Source of the DNA: Eremomyces bilateralis CBS 781.70
Lineage: Eukaryota; Ascomycota; Dothideomycetes; Eremomycetales; Eremomycetaceae
Length of the DNA: 64,000 bases
Reading direction: 5' to 3'
Assembly: GCF_010015585.1 (NCBI RefSeq)
Contig: NW_022985081.1
Location: forward strand, 62,001-126,000
Shown: piece by piece, positions 36,401-48,351 of the stretch
Layout: each line of letters opens with the position of its first letter
Numbering within the stretch: position 1 is the first letter of the stretch
Program-made: the position numbers and the translations under genes
The notes under the pieces: model-generated
What the model was told of the DNA's origin: nothing
The model's database searches: none
What the model saw: only the letters and a program-made list of their open reading frames with translations

Positions 36401-39183
36401 TGGCTTGAGTCCGCGGACTCCAAAAGCTCGAAGTCTACGAAACCATTGCAAGAAGACTCGAACTACCTTGGAGAATTCGAAGAGAGCTCGTACCAGCGCT
36501 GGGTCGCAGAGACACTGTTGCACCGCGAGAAAGATGCCCGAGATAAAAAGGAGAAGGCCCGCCGCAAAACACTCGCTGACCCAAAGGAGACCAAAGGACT
36601 CAAGCTAAAGGAAGCTGCTGTCACAAATCTCATTTCGCAGCTCGAAGCTGTGGAAAAGGCGCTTCTCGAGCGCGGCGCAAAGAAGTTCTACGAGCTGTAC
36701 CCCGACATCCCGGTTCCTTCTGATCGGCCACATTACAGTGGGTGTGCTTGTTGTCATCCTAAGGTCGAGGAAGAGTTCAAGATCCAGTTCACTTTCAATG
36801 ATGGTATCGGTTCGCACCCCGATGAAAAGCAAGAGGGCTTCGTCAAGTTGTAAGTCAGCAACGTCTTCTGGCGTCAAGGAACCCCGAACAGTGTTCGAGT
36901 ATAGTGATGACTGACATTTGTCCAGATTCGAGGCGGCTTGGGCTGGTGATCTTGAAACGATCAAAAGACTGACCTTGGCCACTTGGGGCAAAGATAATGA
37001 CCAATCTCCCCTCAAGCTGGTGGCAACGGACCAGCTGGGCCACTCTCCCTTCCAGCTGGCAGTACTCCGAGGCCATCTGGAAGCCGCTTTCGGAATGCTT
37101 CAAGTTGTTCAGATACAATACCTTCCTCGGGAAGACCCTCAGGAGCGCTACATCCTTCATGACGGCCACACCAGCGACGAAACCGACAACGAGAGCGACG
37201 GAACCAACGACGAAAGCGACAGCAAAAGCGACAGCGAAAGCGACGATTCCATCCATGTCTACAAGACTGTTATGGATGATACTTTCACGATCGAGAATAT
37301 TGGTGAAGTGTCGTCGCAAGTGAAGAGCCGCGTCACTGCCGTCAAATGCCTCAATCGTGGGGTCGGAGCCTTTGGCGAGGAACTTGCGAACGAGAACCGT
37401 AGCAAAGGTGATCCAATCTTCTATGGAAATCAAGGCCTTTTCGGCTTTGCTGTGTTCACGGATGATATGAAGCTCTTTCAGTGGCTGCTTGACATTGGGT
37501 TGAAGTTTCAGCGAGAGTTTCCTGGAACCTCCGACGGCGACAATCCCCCAACGATATTCACCATCAATCCCGAAGCCTTCCAGGTGGCCATGCGGCTTGG
37601 ACGCACGAAGTTCCTTGCGGAGATGTTGAAGCAAACTGGTGTTGGTCTTCCATTGGAGGAACTCGTCAAGAAGAGCGGTGTGGAGATCAAGGAGAAACCC
37701 AAATACTATCAAGGCCTCTCTGTCCATGGAAAGAAGAGAAAGGACTGGGTAGCAAGGGGCAGAGGAATCGTCTTCAACAACAACATTTCCACTCAAAATC
37801 CCCCTCTTCTCATTGCCGCGAAGGATGGCAACATCGACACGATCGAATGGTTCATGAGTGAAGCTCCTTTGAGACACTTCAAAAAATTTACCGAAGATCA
37901 TGCCGATGATAAGAGGATCAAGCATCTGGCCTCCCTCCGTGGGGGAATAGATAAGACGCTGTCCACATTCCTTGGAGTCCGATGTAAGTGCATGCCCAAT
38001 GACTGCTATATCTGCGCTAACCGGAGCCACAGCCGGACTCGCTCTTCATTGTGTGGTGATGTCCAAGCCGAAGGAGGATACGCCGGAGGTCCTCCAATAC
38101 TTGATCGATGCCATGCCTTCCGCAATCGACAGTCGCTCTCAGGAAGGTTGGACACCTCTGATGCTCGCCTTCTCGCTTCATCGCCATACCTTAGCGAAGG
38201 TCCTCATCGATGCTGGCTCGAATCAGACTCTTCGCGACAAAATCGGTTGCAATCTCGCCCATCATATCGTGTGCCCGGCACCCTGCATTCTATTCCATAA
38301 GCCGCTGATCATCCGCCTCGAAAAGGATAGCTATCGTGGCTTCATAGAGCTGATTGATCCGCGTCTACGAAGCAACATGTTCGTGGAGCGGGCGAGTTGG
38401 GGCGCGGGCGCAATGACTCCTCTCTCCTATCTGATTTCGAAGAATCTCGGTGAGTGGTACCAAGGTGACCAAACCCTCCACGATCCACAGATCTCGCAGG
38501 TCATCAAGACGGTGCTTGCCTTCAGTGGTGGCGACGAACTCGAAATGATCAACGGCGAGGGCAACTCGCCGCTGCACACGGCGGTGCTGAACCGCCTGCC
38601 GCACATTGCTCGCACGCTGCTGGAGTTCCGTCCAGGTCTGCTATACCGCGAAAACGCCGTTGGCCGCACGCCGCTCGAGGTCGCGGAAGATGCAGCGGTG
38701 ATAAAAAAGACGGCCAATACTCCGACGTTGAGGAGAGATGCGTACGGGACTCTGCGACGACCGATATTTCTGAAGCAGACACTTGGAATGGACGGGACGC
38801 AATACTACGAAGCGGAGGAGAAAAAGAAGACAGGCGATGCCCAGGGTTCCGAAGATAGTAAGGAAGAGACGATGCTGAAACTGTGCCGGTCGTTCGCGGA
38901 GAAGATGGCGGCGGACGGAGAGCCGGTCAAGCGGAAGCTCGTGACCTTGTACGAGGCCAACGAAGTAGCTAAGCGGTTGGCAGCGAAGAGTAGCGAGAAT
39001 AACAAGGCCCGGCGCCGCACCTGGGCTACGGGAGACGACGACGGGGATGCGGAAGGTGAGGGCGTGAAAGAGGAGAACGTGAGAGACGAGGTGGATGAAT
39101 GGTTCGCATGGGCACATCAGGATTTAGATTTCGGCTGGGTGAAGAAAGGCAATGATGAGGATGAAGATGACGTGAATCTATGA
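33475..39183 (+). CDS. giant ankyrin-repeat protein with nucleotidyltransferase-like N-terminus
   Basis: Four exons, 33475-34662, 34715-36849, 36926-37983 and 38033-39183, give about 1,843 residues. All three introns (52, 76 and 49 nt) are GT-AG and preserve frame. Residues about 125-330 resemble a nucleotidyltransferase fold: VVVAGSAAV (the GS motif), then DVDLFLYDL (acidic pair), then VQIVLRIYKSISEILTGFDV followed by D-C, where a third acidic residue sits. Ankyrin repeats follow in several blocks: GRTPLHLATMCSSPEVVKCL, GRTALHIAASRGEVEMVKIL, CSPLHLAIINGHTNVVKEMV, and near the C-terminus GWTPLMLAFSLHRHTLAKVL and GNSPLHTAVLNRLPHIARTL. A strongly acidic Glu/Asp tract interrupts the first block and another Ser/Asp tract occurs in exon 3. 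The C-terminus is highly charged. No signal or membrane segment, so probably cytosolic or nuclear. Function unknown; the enzyme assignment is inference. Confidence 0.88.
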
Positions 39184-39452
39184 TGACGAACAAACGGATG
39201 GCGCTGCACAATGATCGACTAGTTTTCAGCGACCCGTAGGAAAAATTATCTCTTTTCTTGCTCTCGCAATTATAGTATATTCCATGGCTATTTCTCATTT
39301 TCCTCGACCGTGCTCCTCGATATCTTCCACAGCAATTTAATCTCGTCCTTAAATGGGTTGAAAATCGAACGAGCACAATGTTTGCGACTGGTATGCGATC
39401 GCTTTTTTCCGGTGACTCACGCACGATGTTTGGGTGTTGCTCCAATCCCCCG

Positions 39453-41388
39453 TCAATGCCTCCCTGGCCCTCGTGGCCTGGTCATCGGCGCACTTCGTCG
39501 CCCTCGCCGTGACCCGCCAAAGAACGCACCCAAGCCCGAACTTCCACCTCCCGAAAGTAGGTCTCCGAGGCCTCCGCTACCGCTAGGGTTGGCAGCAAGA
39601 CTTTCCAGGAGAGCACAGCCAGAGTCAACCGAGGTTGCGTTGATGAAAGTGATATCAGGGGAGTTGGGACCGCCGAGCTTGATGAGCGTGTTCTCTAATG
39701 TGTGGGGTCAGACCGCTGGGGATTGTCGAGAAGAAGGCACTTGTCACTCACTGGTAGGGTCATACACTGGCCACCCAAGCCTCGGCAGGTAATTCTCCGG
39801 GTCTTTTGCGAAACCACTCCACGCCGACATCAAGATCTGGCTAAAATTCCTCTCCGCCGGAATGTCAGGCATCCCGGAAACGAACTCCGACGTCCCAAAA
39901 ACGGGGGCGAGTTCAGCGCCATGCCAGGCGCCTTGGACGCCGATGTCCTGGTTCGGCCATGTTGCGGCGTACAGATATCGCCAGACTTTCACACCTGCGT
40001 CCGCGCGTGCCTTCGCTGCTGAAGCGGCAGGACAGCTAAATGCCCCGTTCAGCACACCACCGGCGCCAGAGTCAGTTTGCGTGCAGTTTGTGGAGTTGCC
40101 ACCGACACAGGCAAGGAGGGTGAAGAGGGACAGTTCATTGTCTGTGTTGCCGACCAACGTAGGCTAAATTAAAGGTCAGTATAACCCGACACATCATCTG
40201 GACATGGCCATACCAGTTTCGCAAAATTACCTGCCGCACGACGAGCATTGTAGTCCGGAAATACGGTCTTATTATCCGCTGTCGGCGCGAAGGCAGTCAA
40301 CGCCGCAAGAGCACCACCCTCCGGAGTGGTCGCGTTCACGATAGCTTGCCAGGGCTTCGATCGCATGCACGCAAGGGTGGCTTCACCTGCATCGCGGCCA
40401 CCGCAGCCGAGCTTCTCGCTCGCTGAATACCAGCCGCCGCTGGTATCTCGGCCACCAACCATGGTGTTACTCGCCGTTCCAGACTGCGGGATGAAAGCGT
40501 GGACAATGGGGTCCTCGGTCCAGGCAAATGAGTAGATGTCTACGGAAGAGCCACCGGCACTCTGCCCGAATAGTGTGATGCGCTCCGGATCACCGCCGAA
40601 TTTGGCAATGTTGTCGCGAACCCATTCGACGCCGAGACGTTGATCGAGAAGACCGCCATTCAAGCCCGTCCCAAATGAGACACCTGGAAATCCGAAGATG
40701 TTGACACGATAGCTGTAGGAGATCAGCGAATGATGGACCGCTTAATAGATCATACACACTTGACGCTGACGACTATAACGTCCATATCATTTGCAAGACG
40801 GGCGCCATTGTAGGCAGGGCTCTGAGAGTTTCCGGAATTGAAGCCACCTCCGTAAATCCAGAGCAACACCGCCTTCGCCTTCTCACCCGTCTGGGGCTTG
40901 GTCCAAATGTTCAACGTCAAGCAGTCTTCGTCGAACACATCTCCTTTTTGCCCCAATATGTTGGCCAATTTCTCTGCGAAGGGTGGAAGGTTTTGAAACG
41001 CTGGTCCTGTCGTTGGCGCAATGGCCGCCGGACAGTCGCTGATCGAGTTAGTTATAAGATGATATGATGGATAGGACCATCATACGGAGACTGTCTCAAT
41101 TGTTAGCTGGTAATTCAATGCTGAAAATAACAGGTGTTTTACAAATTTGGCAGCGTCAATAGACCCGTTTCCCGTATATGGCTGCGGAGCTGCAAATCGC
41201 AGATCACCAACAGGTGGCTTCGCGTATGGAACGCCTAGATATTCCGACACCTCCGACTGCCATGACGACGCATGTCCTTTGATGGTTCCACTAGTTGTCT
41301 GCACCTCTTGCCCGATGTCCCAACAAGCGTAGGCATGTGAAGTGACAAAGGCCGCAAGTGTCGCAGTTCTCAAAGTAGAAAACATCAT
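39453..41388 (-). CDS. secreted type-B carboxylesterase/lipase
   Basis: Alpha/beta-hydrolase of the cholinesterase/type-B carboxylesterase family, about 562 residues in five exons: roughly 41132-41388, 40760-41038, 40214-40712, 39752-40163 and 39453-39694. It begins with a signal peptide (FSTLRTATLAAFVTSHAYA). Family landmarks: EYLGVPYAKPPVGDLRFA, EDCLTLNIW, the oxyanion WIYGGGFNSG, VNYRVNIFGFPG, and the nucleophile Ser in FGQSAGGSSV. Introns 2-4 are clean GT-AG joins. The first is not: the good GTAAAA donor at 41142 puts exon 2 out of frame by one, while a weak GTTATT donor at 41131 keeps it, so that boundary is uncertain. The extreme C-terminus is Gly/Ser-rich then Arg-rich. It converges on the ankyrin gene, 269 bases away. 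Confidence 0.88.
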
Positions 41389-42928
41389 CGTAAAGAGTGA
41401 TTTTCAAAGTACTTGGCAAACCCAATTATCTTTGGTCTCATCAGATCAAGCTTTTGTAGACAGCGGGTCGTTATGTACTGAGCCAGGAAAGATGATTCCC
41501 GGTCATCTTTGCGATTTATCTGGGCATCCAATATTCCACCCTATCGGGAGCATACTCGGATTCTAGTTAGCGAGAACGACGAACAGAGATATATGGTACC
41601 AAATTGAGATCATATTGAGAGACTCTTCCGGAAGCTCGGAATTGTAAACGATGCGTAGAAATAGATGAAAGAGACACGCTATAGCACAACAATTAAGCGA
41701 GTCGATCGCGGAAGCGTACGACGGCGTAATTTAATAGACGGTTCACCGAGTGAGACCTAAAACAATGCGAGCAAGTTTATATGCGTTGGGGTCAAGGCAC
41801 ACACACAACTCACTCTGTGCCCCTGTTATCGAATACATTCTGTCTTCGATTATACTATGTACAGAAGCCAATTTGTACTATGTACAGAAGCCAATTTGGC
41901 TTTGGTAGATTTGGGGCTAGCTCGGTCTCATGTAGATGGAGATATGGAAAGTCATCAACAAGATCAGATTGAGAACCGATGATCGCTGGCCACCAAGTGC
42001 TCCTCTAATAGATACTTGATAGGATAGGATCTTCGATAAGTTACTTTGTTGAACGTGAGCATGTAGGAAAATAGTCCTCCATCCTCCTATGATGCGGCGG
42101 ATTTCCTACCTTGATTTCGGAGCTAGTGTTAGAAGTGGGGAACAGGAACAAAAGTTGTTGGGTGTCACCATCTGATATCAGCGTGCACCTCGGAAGAATA
42201 TTATAGTAGCAAAGCTATTCCGTACCGATAACATGGTGGTTATTTCTACAAAAGGTAGATTGTGGATTGTGAAGGAGCAGAAGATCTTCATGAGTTCCTC
42301 TCTCTTGTCTTGGAGTGCTTGGTGATGTGATTTGTGGTGATGGCTGATGTACGGGCCATGCACCAATGCACTGCACGTAATGGACATTACATAATATTGA
42401 TGCCTTACAGCTGACCTCAGACTCTAACCTCATGCCTCAGGCTCCTAAATCGCGTGTGGGTCTGCCGGCCTTCCACCACATCAATCAAATCCATCAAATC
42501 GGATCATACCCGTACCTATGCATCAGCCTACGTGTTGTCGCAGCCTTCTGCTTGCCACTTCACCCATAGTATCAAACTATCACCTTCGGCTGCTTTCCAG
42601 CACTGCAAGGTTTGACTATGTATTGCATTCATAGCGAAGGCTGAAGGCTATAGCTTTGTTGACGCTACAGGATTTTGCCCCTATCACGGCCAAGCAACAG
42701 CACTCCATCCTTGGACTCAAGTTTCGACCGCATCTATCGCATTTCTTCGGCGTTCCTGAAAGTTCTGAATATTCGAACTTGGTCAATATTTACAACCTTG
42801 ATCGACATAGAATCCACCAGGACGCCGTGCCTTTTGCTATCTGTCGTCAACTATATTAGCATTTCCTCCGCAATCTTTTGGCTTGAAGTCCTATCAACCT
42901 ATTTAACGAAGCCATTCCGTCACTCAAT
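41389..42928. other. divergent promoter region, esterase and ATPase genes
   Basis: A 1.5-kb divergent intergenic region. No gene supported. It contains a 23-bp tandem duplication at 41854-41899 and otherwise unremarkable AT-moderate sequence with CT-rich patches before 42929. Confidence 0.5.
41854..41899. repeat. 23-bp tandem duplication
   Basis: Two adjacent copies beginning ACTATGTACAGAAGCCAATT, differing only at the last base. It lies about 1 kb upstream of the ATPase gene and 470 bases upstream of the esterase start. Confidence 0.9.
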
Positions 42929-45900
42929 ATGGATCTCAGTCGTCTTCGACAACAAACTATAGCAGGCGGAGGGGAAGAGGAGGCTGTCACGGTCAATACA
43001 AGAGCTCTGATTGATAAAGTGTTAGCAAGATACTCCAGCGACTTCACTACCCTTCGAGAACTTGTCCAGAATGCAGCGGATGCTAAGAGTTCGAAAGTCA
43101 CGATCAAACTTGAGACTCTGCCCTCCATCACCATACCTCTTCCTGCTGGGGAAGAATCGTCTGAGTTGCTCAAACATACTCTTCGCCACCATACAGTTCA
43201 GAGAATTGTCGTCAGCAATGATGGCGAGTATTTCCGTGAAGAAGATTGGACTCGGTTGAAGCGCATTGCAGAAGGTAACCCGGACGAAACGAAAATTGGT
43301 GCCTTTGGGGTCGGGTTTTACAGTGTCTTCGCGGACTGCGAGGAGCCATTTGTTGTTTCAGGGCATCAGACTATGGCATTCTTCTGGAAGAACAATAGCC
43401 TTTTTACACAGTCCGGTAGGCTGGACACAAGCAAAGCCGGCTCTGACACAACATTTCTACTCGATTACCGGGAAAAGAACACACCTGTCCCTGATCTGCT
43501 AGCGCTATGCCGGTTTCTCTGCACTAGCATCACATTCATCGCTCTACAGAAAATAGAGCTGTGGGTGGACAGCTATCCAGTTTTCGAGCTGCACAAGATC
43601 ACCGCGCCAGAATCTGCGGTATCGGTCCCGCCTGGTATTCGGACGCAAACCAAGGATGGACTCTTGCGAATATCGAGCGTGAACCACCGCAACGGTCAGA
43701 TCCATTGCAAATGGATGAATATCATTGCTTGGTCAAGGACCGAAGCGAAAGCTGCTGTGCAGCAGGAAGACTCACTCGGTGCTATTCCAAGTCTCAGGAC
43801 GATTTTTGGCAAGTTTAGTAAGAGTGCTGCTACGCGAAGAAAAGAAGAGGAACGAGCAGCTGCACAAGCAGCTGTGAGCGAAGACGCGGCTGGATTCTCA
43901 ACTGCCACAGTTTTCTTCCGCCTGAGCACCCTCGGTATCATCTCTTCCGTCTCACCAAAATTCGCTAGAGAACTGGAGCGCGCGACCAAGAAGCCACCGC
44001 CAAAGCAGACGAGGATGGAGATATTAACATCGCCTAAAGATGAGACTGCCGCTTCATTCTCATCGCTTAGCGGTACCACCTCCAGCCAAGCCAAAGTCCT
44101 ATTCGAATCTGTCTTGCCACAGGAGCATGGTCGGATATACATTGGATTCCCAACTTCTCAAACCACCGGATATCTTTGCCATATCGCGGCGCCTTCCGTT
44201 ATTCCAACGGTGGAGCGGGAATCGATTGACTTAAATGCCCGGCATGTCAGTACGTGGAATATTGCAATGCTATATATGGCCGGCATCGCCTGTCGTATTG
44301 CCTATTCCAATGAAATGAACGATCTGAGCAAGCGGCTACAAAAACACGCTGAAAATAACGGGTCAAGAGAAGTTCGTTCCGAAGATGTCTCGGAGTTCAT
44401 TCCTGCTGCTGCGAACATTTTCAAGCAGTACACTCCTATCAATACGACCCCGTCATCCGCAGTCGGTCGATGCATTGAGGAAGGATTTTGGGAGTGCTCA
44501 ACGCAAAATCGAATCGAATTGCTCTCCACAAAAGGCGTGCGCCTAAGCGATGGGGTTCGGGTCAGCGATAAATCGTTGGCATTCATCGAGTCAATTCCGA
44601 TCGTCCCGCAGATTATTATGGAAGAATCTGGGGGCTTCTTTCAAGCGCTTTTCTCAAGGGGGATGCTCTCAGCCGTCACTATCCCGGACATACGGAAAGA
44701 GCTGGAGAGCCGCGTCCTCAGCGAGAGTGAAGCTATCCAGATGCTACGATGGGCAGCAAGCGAGCAGAACGAGGGCCTGTCTCAGGCAGTTGTGAAAGAT
44801 ATAGTCACTAGAGCAGTCATGACTTTGAAGAATGTCGATGCTGCACCTAGCAAGAACCAGGATGGAGATTCGGGAAGAGTTTTAATGCTCGGAAGCATCA
44901 ATACCTATCTACCCAACTCCGTCACTTTCTCCGACATCACCATACCGGAGCACACAATCCCGCTTCAATTGTCGAAACAGCTAACAAAAAAAGAAATGGT
45001 GATCTTCGGCTGGGAAGAGCTGCACGTCACGAGTTGGCTGGAGTACGTTGTCGAAACTGCCCCTAAGGATGGTCCGACCTCCCTTTCAAATCCAGACTAC
45101 GTCGTTCGAATACTTGGTGTCCTCTCTCGGCAGTGGGGATCGATCCCAACAGCTGCTAAGGACAAGATTGTGGCCATGTTGAGCAACCGCCCAATACTTC
45201 CGACAAACAAAGGCATGAAAACACCCAAAGAGGCCTACTTTCCTCAGGCAGCGAGAAGCTTTCCTGACCTTGCTGTTATTGTCCCCGAGCTGCATAAGCT
45301 GAAGGACGCCTTTCTAAAAGCCTTGGGAGTCCGCCTCACCCTGGATCTCAACCTCCTAATAGAGCGGATAATTGCGCCGGAGTCCTCAGATCCCTTGACC
45401 TTGTTCGAGATCGTCAAATACCTTGCGTCGGTATCTAATGACATCCCTGAAGACGAACGAAAGCTGTTGCGGACAAAAGCAGTTTGGCCTGCTGAGCGGA
45501 GTCTTCCAAATGTTAAAGTGCACTCTAGGAGATATCAGATTTCCGAGCTCTTCGAGCCGAGCGAAGAACATAAGCGGCTAGGCCTGCTTGTTCTACGCTG
45601 GCCTAGCGACCGATATCTTGACTCGAGAGAGATGAGATTCCTGAAGGGATTGGGTCTTCGGGTTGCACCGACCAGGGAGAAGCTGATGGAAGTCATACAG
45701 CTTAGCGTCGGAGGGGATCTACCCCAGATATATAATGCTGCCCTCGAAAGGTTCGTCCAGGATACTTCTAGAGACGACTATCTGGCTGCCATACTCCGAG
45801 ATAAGATCGCTTTCATTCCAGCCGATAATGTTCCGTGGCCACGGGTATTTCCGCCAGATCAGCTCTTCACAAATGACAAGGCCACTGTCTTTGGATACCA

Positions 45901-48067
45901 AATCCTCCCTCCTCGCTTGAGAACCTATGCTGCTAGGTTAGCGGTACGAGAGGATCCGCCAATACACGATTGCATTTCAAAGCTTATATCAACCGCAAAG
46001 CCGACCTCCTTTACCGATGCGATTGCCAAGTTCGAGTACCTTGCTCCACGAGTCGGCGAGATAGACAAGAGGACTATGGACATTTTAAGCTCGTCCGAGA
46101 TAGTTCCCATCTTCAAGGACAAGCGGATTATCCGCTACGCTGCCCCGAAATTATGCATCCTAGGGTCATCTTCCCACTTGTTGGGGGACGTTTTTGATTT
46201 CGTTAGTTTCAACACGACGGCCGATTATCTCCTTACGCATCTAGGCACTAAATTGGAGCCGACTACAGTGGACATTGGCCAAATCCTTGTTCGACACTGG
46301 GATCAGATCCTTCAGAAAGCCGGTGCAGAAGGGTATCTAGAACTTCTTCGAAAGCTTGCTTCAAACGTCGATGCGTTGAAAACTTCCAAGCAACTCTGGA
46401 AAGATTTAAAGTCAGCAGGCTGCCTCCTGGCATTCCAGGATGCCACCAAGCCGCAGTCCAAGGCCAAGGCGGAACCGGATGATGACCTGTACGAGGATGA
46501 ACCAGTTGAGCGTACTTGGCATCTGAAGGATGTGAGAAACATTGTCATGGTCGATTCGATACAGGAGTATGCAAAGTTCCGAGATGTGCTCTTCTCTGCT
46601 CCTCAAGATGATGTGTTGGAGCGCTTCTACAAGGAGCTTGGAGTCCCAAACCTAAGCTCAATGATTCAGACCAGCCATCGACTTGGTCCACCAGTGAGGG
46701 ACCAGCGCGAGGCTACGACATTGCATAAGCAGCTCTGCGAGCGATCGAGAGTGTTTTTGTATGATCACAGCAGATCCAGTGTTCTTCATGATGCTTCATG
46801 GGTCGAGAAACGGCTGAAAGTCGTTCTGATTGAGAATCTTACCCGCCATTCTCGACTCGCTGGCCACAACGCAAGCTACAAGGAACGAAAAAGTGCATCG
46901 ATGTTTGAGAAGAGCAAGGACGATATCACGATGTACATCACGCCCCATGCCGATATGTACGACGTCGCAATAGCTTTGGTGCCCCATCTCCTCAAGAACC
47001 CTAAACACAACGACATTATTGCGCTAGAGATGATATTAGCGACAGACCTTCGCCGTCTGCGTGCAAAAGGCTACAATGTCGACCGCATTCTCAGAGCTCG
47101 AGAGCTCGAGCATCGGGTTGCACAACAGCAGAAACCACCAGTGGCGCCACCCCAGCCTCCGGCACCTCCGCCCCCGGCAATCAAGGACGCGTCACCGAAT
47201 GTGCAACCAGATTCAGAAAAGTCAAAAGGAACCATGTCGATACCGATCCACAATGCAGGGGAGAATGCCAAAACGCCCAAGAAAGAGCCGAAAAACTACT
47301 TACACGACGCTCTCGGTGCATTCGGTTTCACTATGCCGGGCGCATTCGGATCCGACGACAGTCCTCCGCACCAGGCTCCTGTCGCTCCCAATCAACAACA
47401 ATCGCTCCAACCGCCACCGCCGTATGAGCCGACGCAAAAACCGCATACGCCACCCCCTCACGACCCCCTCCGGCTACAGCGTACGCTTCAGCAAGCCATC
47501 GGCATGTCTCGGCCGTCAAACGCCAACAGTGTCTTTTCCCAACCCACTCAGCGGCAGCTCACCGATTCTCGGACATCATATTGTGATGCCACCCCGGCTC
47601 AAGATCTTGTCCGGCACGGCGACGTCATTGCAGGTATGCCGCTGTACCTCTTCCGCTCGGATCTGCAGTCCATGCAATCTCGGCTGCGCGAGCACCATCA
47701 TTCGCTTAACATTGTGGTGTTGGCGCGGATACTTCTCGCTCTCGGCGATTCCATGGGGATCCCCAAGGGGGCGCTGAATGTCTTCTGGGCCGAAGATGGC
47801 CGATCGATTGCGTTCAATAAAGATGGGACGTTGTACTGCAATTACGCATTTGCGCAGGGGATCCAGTTCAACGATGCGAAGGCGTGGATCTACTGGTTTG
47901 TCACGCTGTGTCATGAATTGGCGCACAATTTGGTCAAGGAGCATAGTTCGGACCATGGGTTCTATACGGAATCGTTCGTTCATGAAATGATTTGGAACGT
48001 TTTAGACCGGGCGAGGGCAGAGGGTGTAGTAGCAGGCTCAGGCGATAAATTGGTCGACATAGACTAG
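42929..48067 (+). CDS. sacsin-like GHKL ATPase / DUF3684 giant protein with C-terminal zincin motif
   Basis: A single uninterrupted 1,712-residue frame. The N-terminus is an HSP90/sacsin-type GHKL ATPase: N-box RELVQNAADA (43-52), SNDGEYF in the place of the DxG motif (about 96-102) and the glycine lid GAFGVGFYS (124-132). The long middle matches the fungal DUF3684 layout as I know it (for example RESIDLNARHVSTWN, then GWEELHVTSWLEYVVE), with no membrane segment. A Pro/Gln-rich linker (about 1430-1570) precedes a compact C-terminal domain ending in HELAHNLVKEHSSDH (1662-1676), an HExxH signature with further histidines. Likely a cytosolic or nuclear chaperone-like ATPase; both chaperone and peptidase activities are unproven. 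Start chosen at the first ATG, just before the conserved region. The absence of introns in 5.1 kb is unusual for this window. Confidence 0.9.
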   Translation: MDLSRLRQQTIAGGGEEEAVTVNTRALIDKVLARYSSDFTTLRELVQNAADAKSSKVTIKLETLPSITIPLPAGEESSELLKHTLRHHTVQRIVVSNDGEYFREEDWTRLKRIAEGNPDETKIGAFGVGFYSVFADCEEPFVVSGHQTMAFFWKNNSLFTQSGRLDTSKAGSDTTFLLDYREKNTPVPDLLALCRFLCTSITFIALQKIELWVDSYPVFELHKITAPESAVSVPPGIRTQTKDGLLRISSVNHRNGQIHCKWMNIIAWSRTEAKAAVQQEDSLGAIPSLRTIFGKFSKSAATRRKEEERAAAQAAVSEDAAGFSTATVFFRLSTLGIISSVSPKFARELERATKKPPPKQTRMEILTSPKDETAASFSSLSGTTSSQAKVLFESVLPQEHGRIYIGFPTSQTTGYLCHIAAPSVIPTVERESIDLNARHVSTWNIAMLYMAGIACRIAYSNEMNDLSKRLQKHAENNGSREVRSEDVSEFIPAAANIFKQYTPINTTPSSAVGRCIEEGFWECSTQNRIELLSTKGVRLSDGVRVSDKSLAFIESIPIVPQIIMEESGGFFQALFSRGMLSAVTIPDIRKELESRVLSESEAIQMLRWAASEQNEGLSQAVVKDIVTRAVMTLKNVDAAPSKNQDGDSGRVLMLGSINTYLPNSVTFSDITIPEHTIPLQLSKQLTKKEMVIFGWEELHVTSWLEYVVETAPKDGPTSLSNPDYVVRILGVLSRQWGSIPTAAKDKIVAMLSNRPILPTNKGMKTPKEAYFPQAARSFPDLAVIVPELHKLKDAFLKALGVRLTLDLNLLIERIIAPESSDPLTLFEIVKYLASVSNDIPEDERKLLRTKAVWPAERSLPNVKVHSRRYQISELFEPSEEHKRLGLLVLRWPSDRYLDSREMRFLKGLGLRVAPTREKLMEVIQLSVGGDLPQIYNAALERFVQDTSRDDYLAAILRDKIAFIPADNVPWPRVFPPDQLFTNDKATVFGYQILPPRLRTYAARLAVREDPPIHDCISKLISTAKPTSFTDAIAKFEYLAPRVGEIDKRTMDILSSSEIVPIFKDKRIIRYAAPKLCILGSSSHLLGDVFDFVSFNTTADYLLTHLGTKLEPTTVDIGQILVRHWDQILQKAGAEGYLELLRKLASNVDALKTSKQLWKDLKSAGCLLAFQDATKPQSKAKAEPDDDLYEDEPVERTWHLKDVRNIVMVDSIQEYAKFRDVLFSAPQDDVLERFYKELGVPNLSSMIQTSHRLGPPVRDQREATTLHKQLCERSRVFLYDHSRSSVLHDASWVEKRLKVVLIENLTRHSRLAGHNASYKERKSASMFEKSKDDITMYITPHADMYDVAIALVPHLLKNPKHNDIIALEMILATDLRRLRAKGYNVDRILRARELEHRVAQQQKPPVAPPQPPAPPPPAIKDASPNVQPDSEKSKGTMSIPIHNAGENAKTPKKEPKNYLHDALGAFGFTMPGAFGSDDSPPHQAPVAPNQQQSLQPPPPYEPTQKPHTPPPHDPLRLQRTLQQAIGMSRPSNANSVFSQPTQRQLTDSRTSYCDATPAQDLVRHGDVIAGMPLYLFRSDLQSMQSRLREHHHSLNIVVLARILLALGDSMGIPKGALNVFWAEDGRSIAFNKDGTLYCNYAFAQGIQFNDAKAWIYWFVTLCHELAHNLVKEHSSDHGFYTESFVHEMIWNVLDRARAEGVVAGSGDKLVDID

Positions 48068-48351
48068 AGGGAAGGAAAGTGGTATCCAATTAGACCTGGT
48101 TATTAATCTTTGTGCATAGCGAGCGTTGTATACTGAAATAGAACAGTTGTAGAAGGCAAATTGACCACACTTGATGATAGGCCTACAAGTGCAGCTTTGG
48201 CATGGAATGCAAATGTATGGCCAGAAAATTTCGATATCGCTGTAGCTAGTCACCATGGTGGCCTTCGAATATATCTAACCTATGTGAATTATGAAATAAC
48301 TATAGTCTTAGAGCGAACAACCGCTTGGTCTTGGTCTAGGTCCTTGGACGC

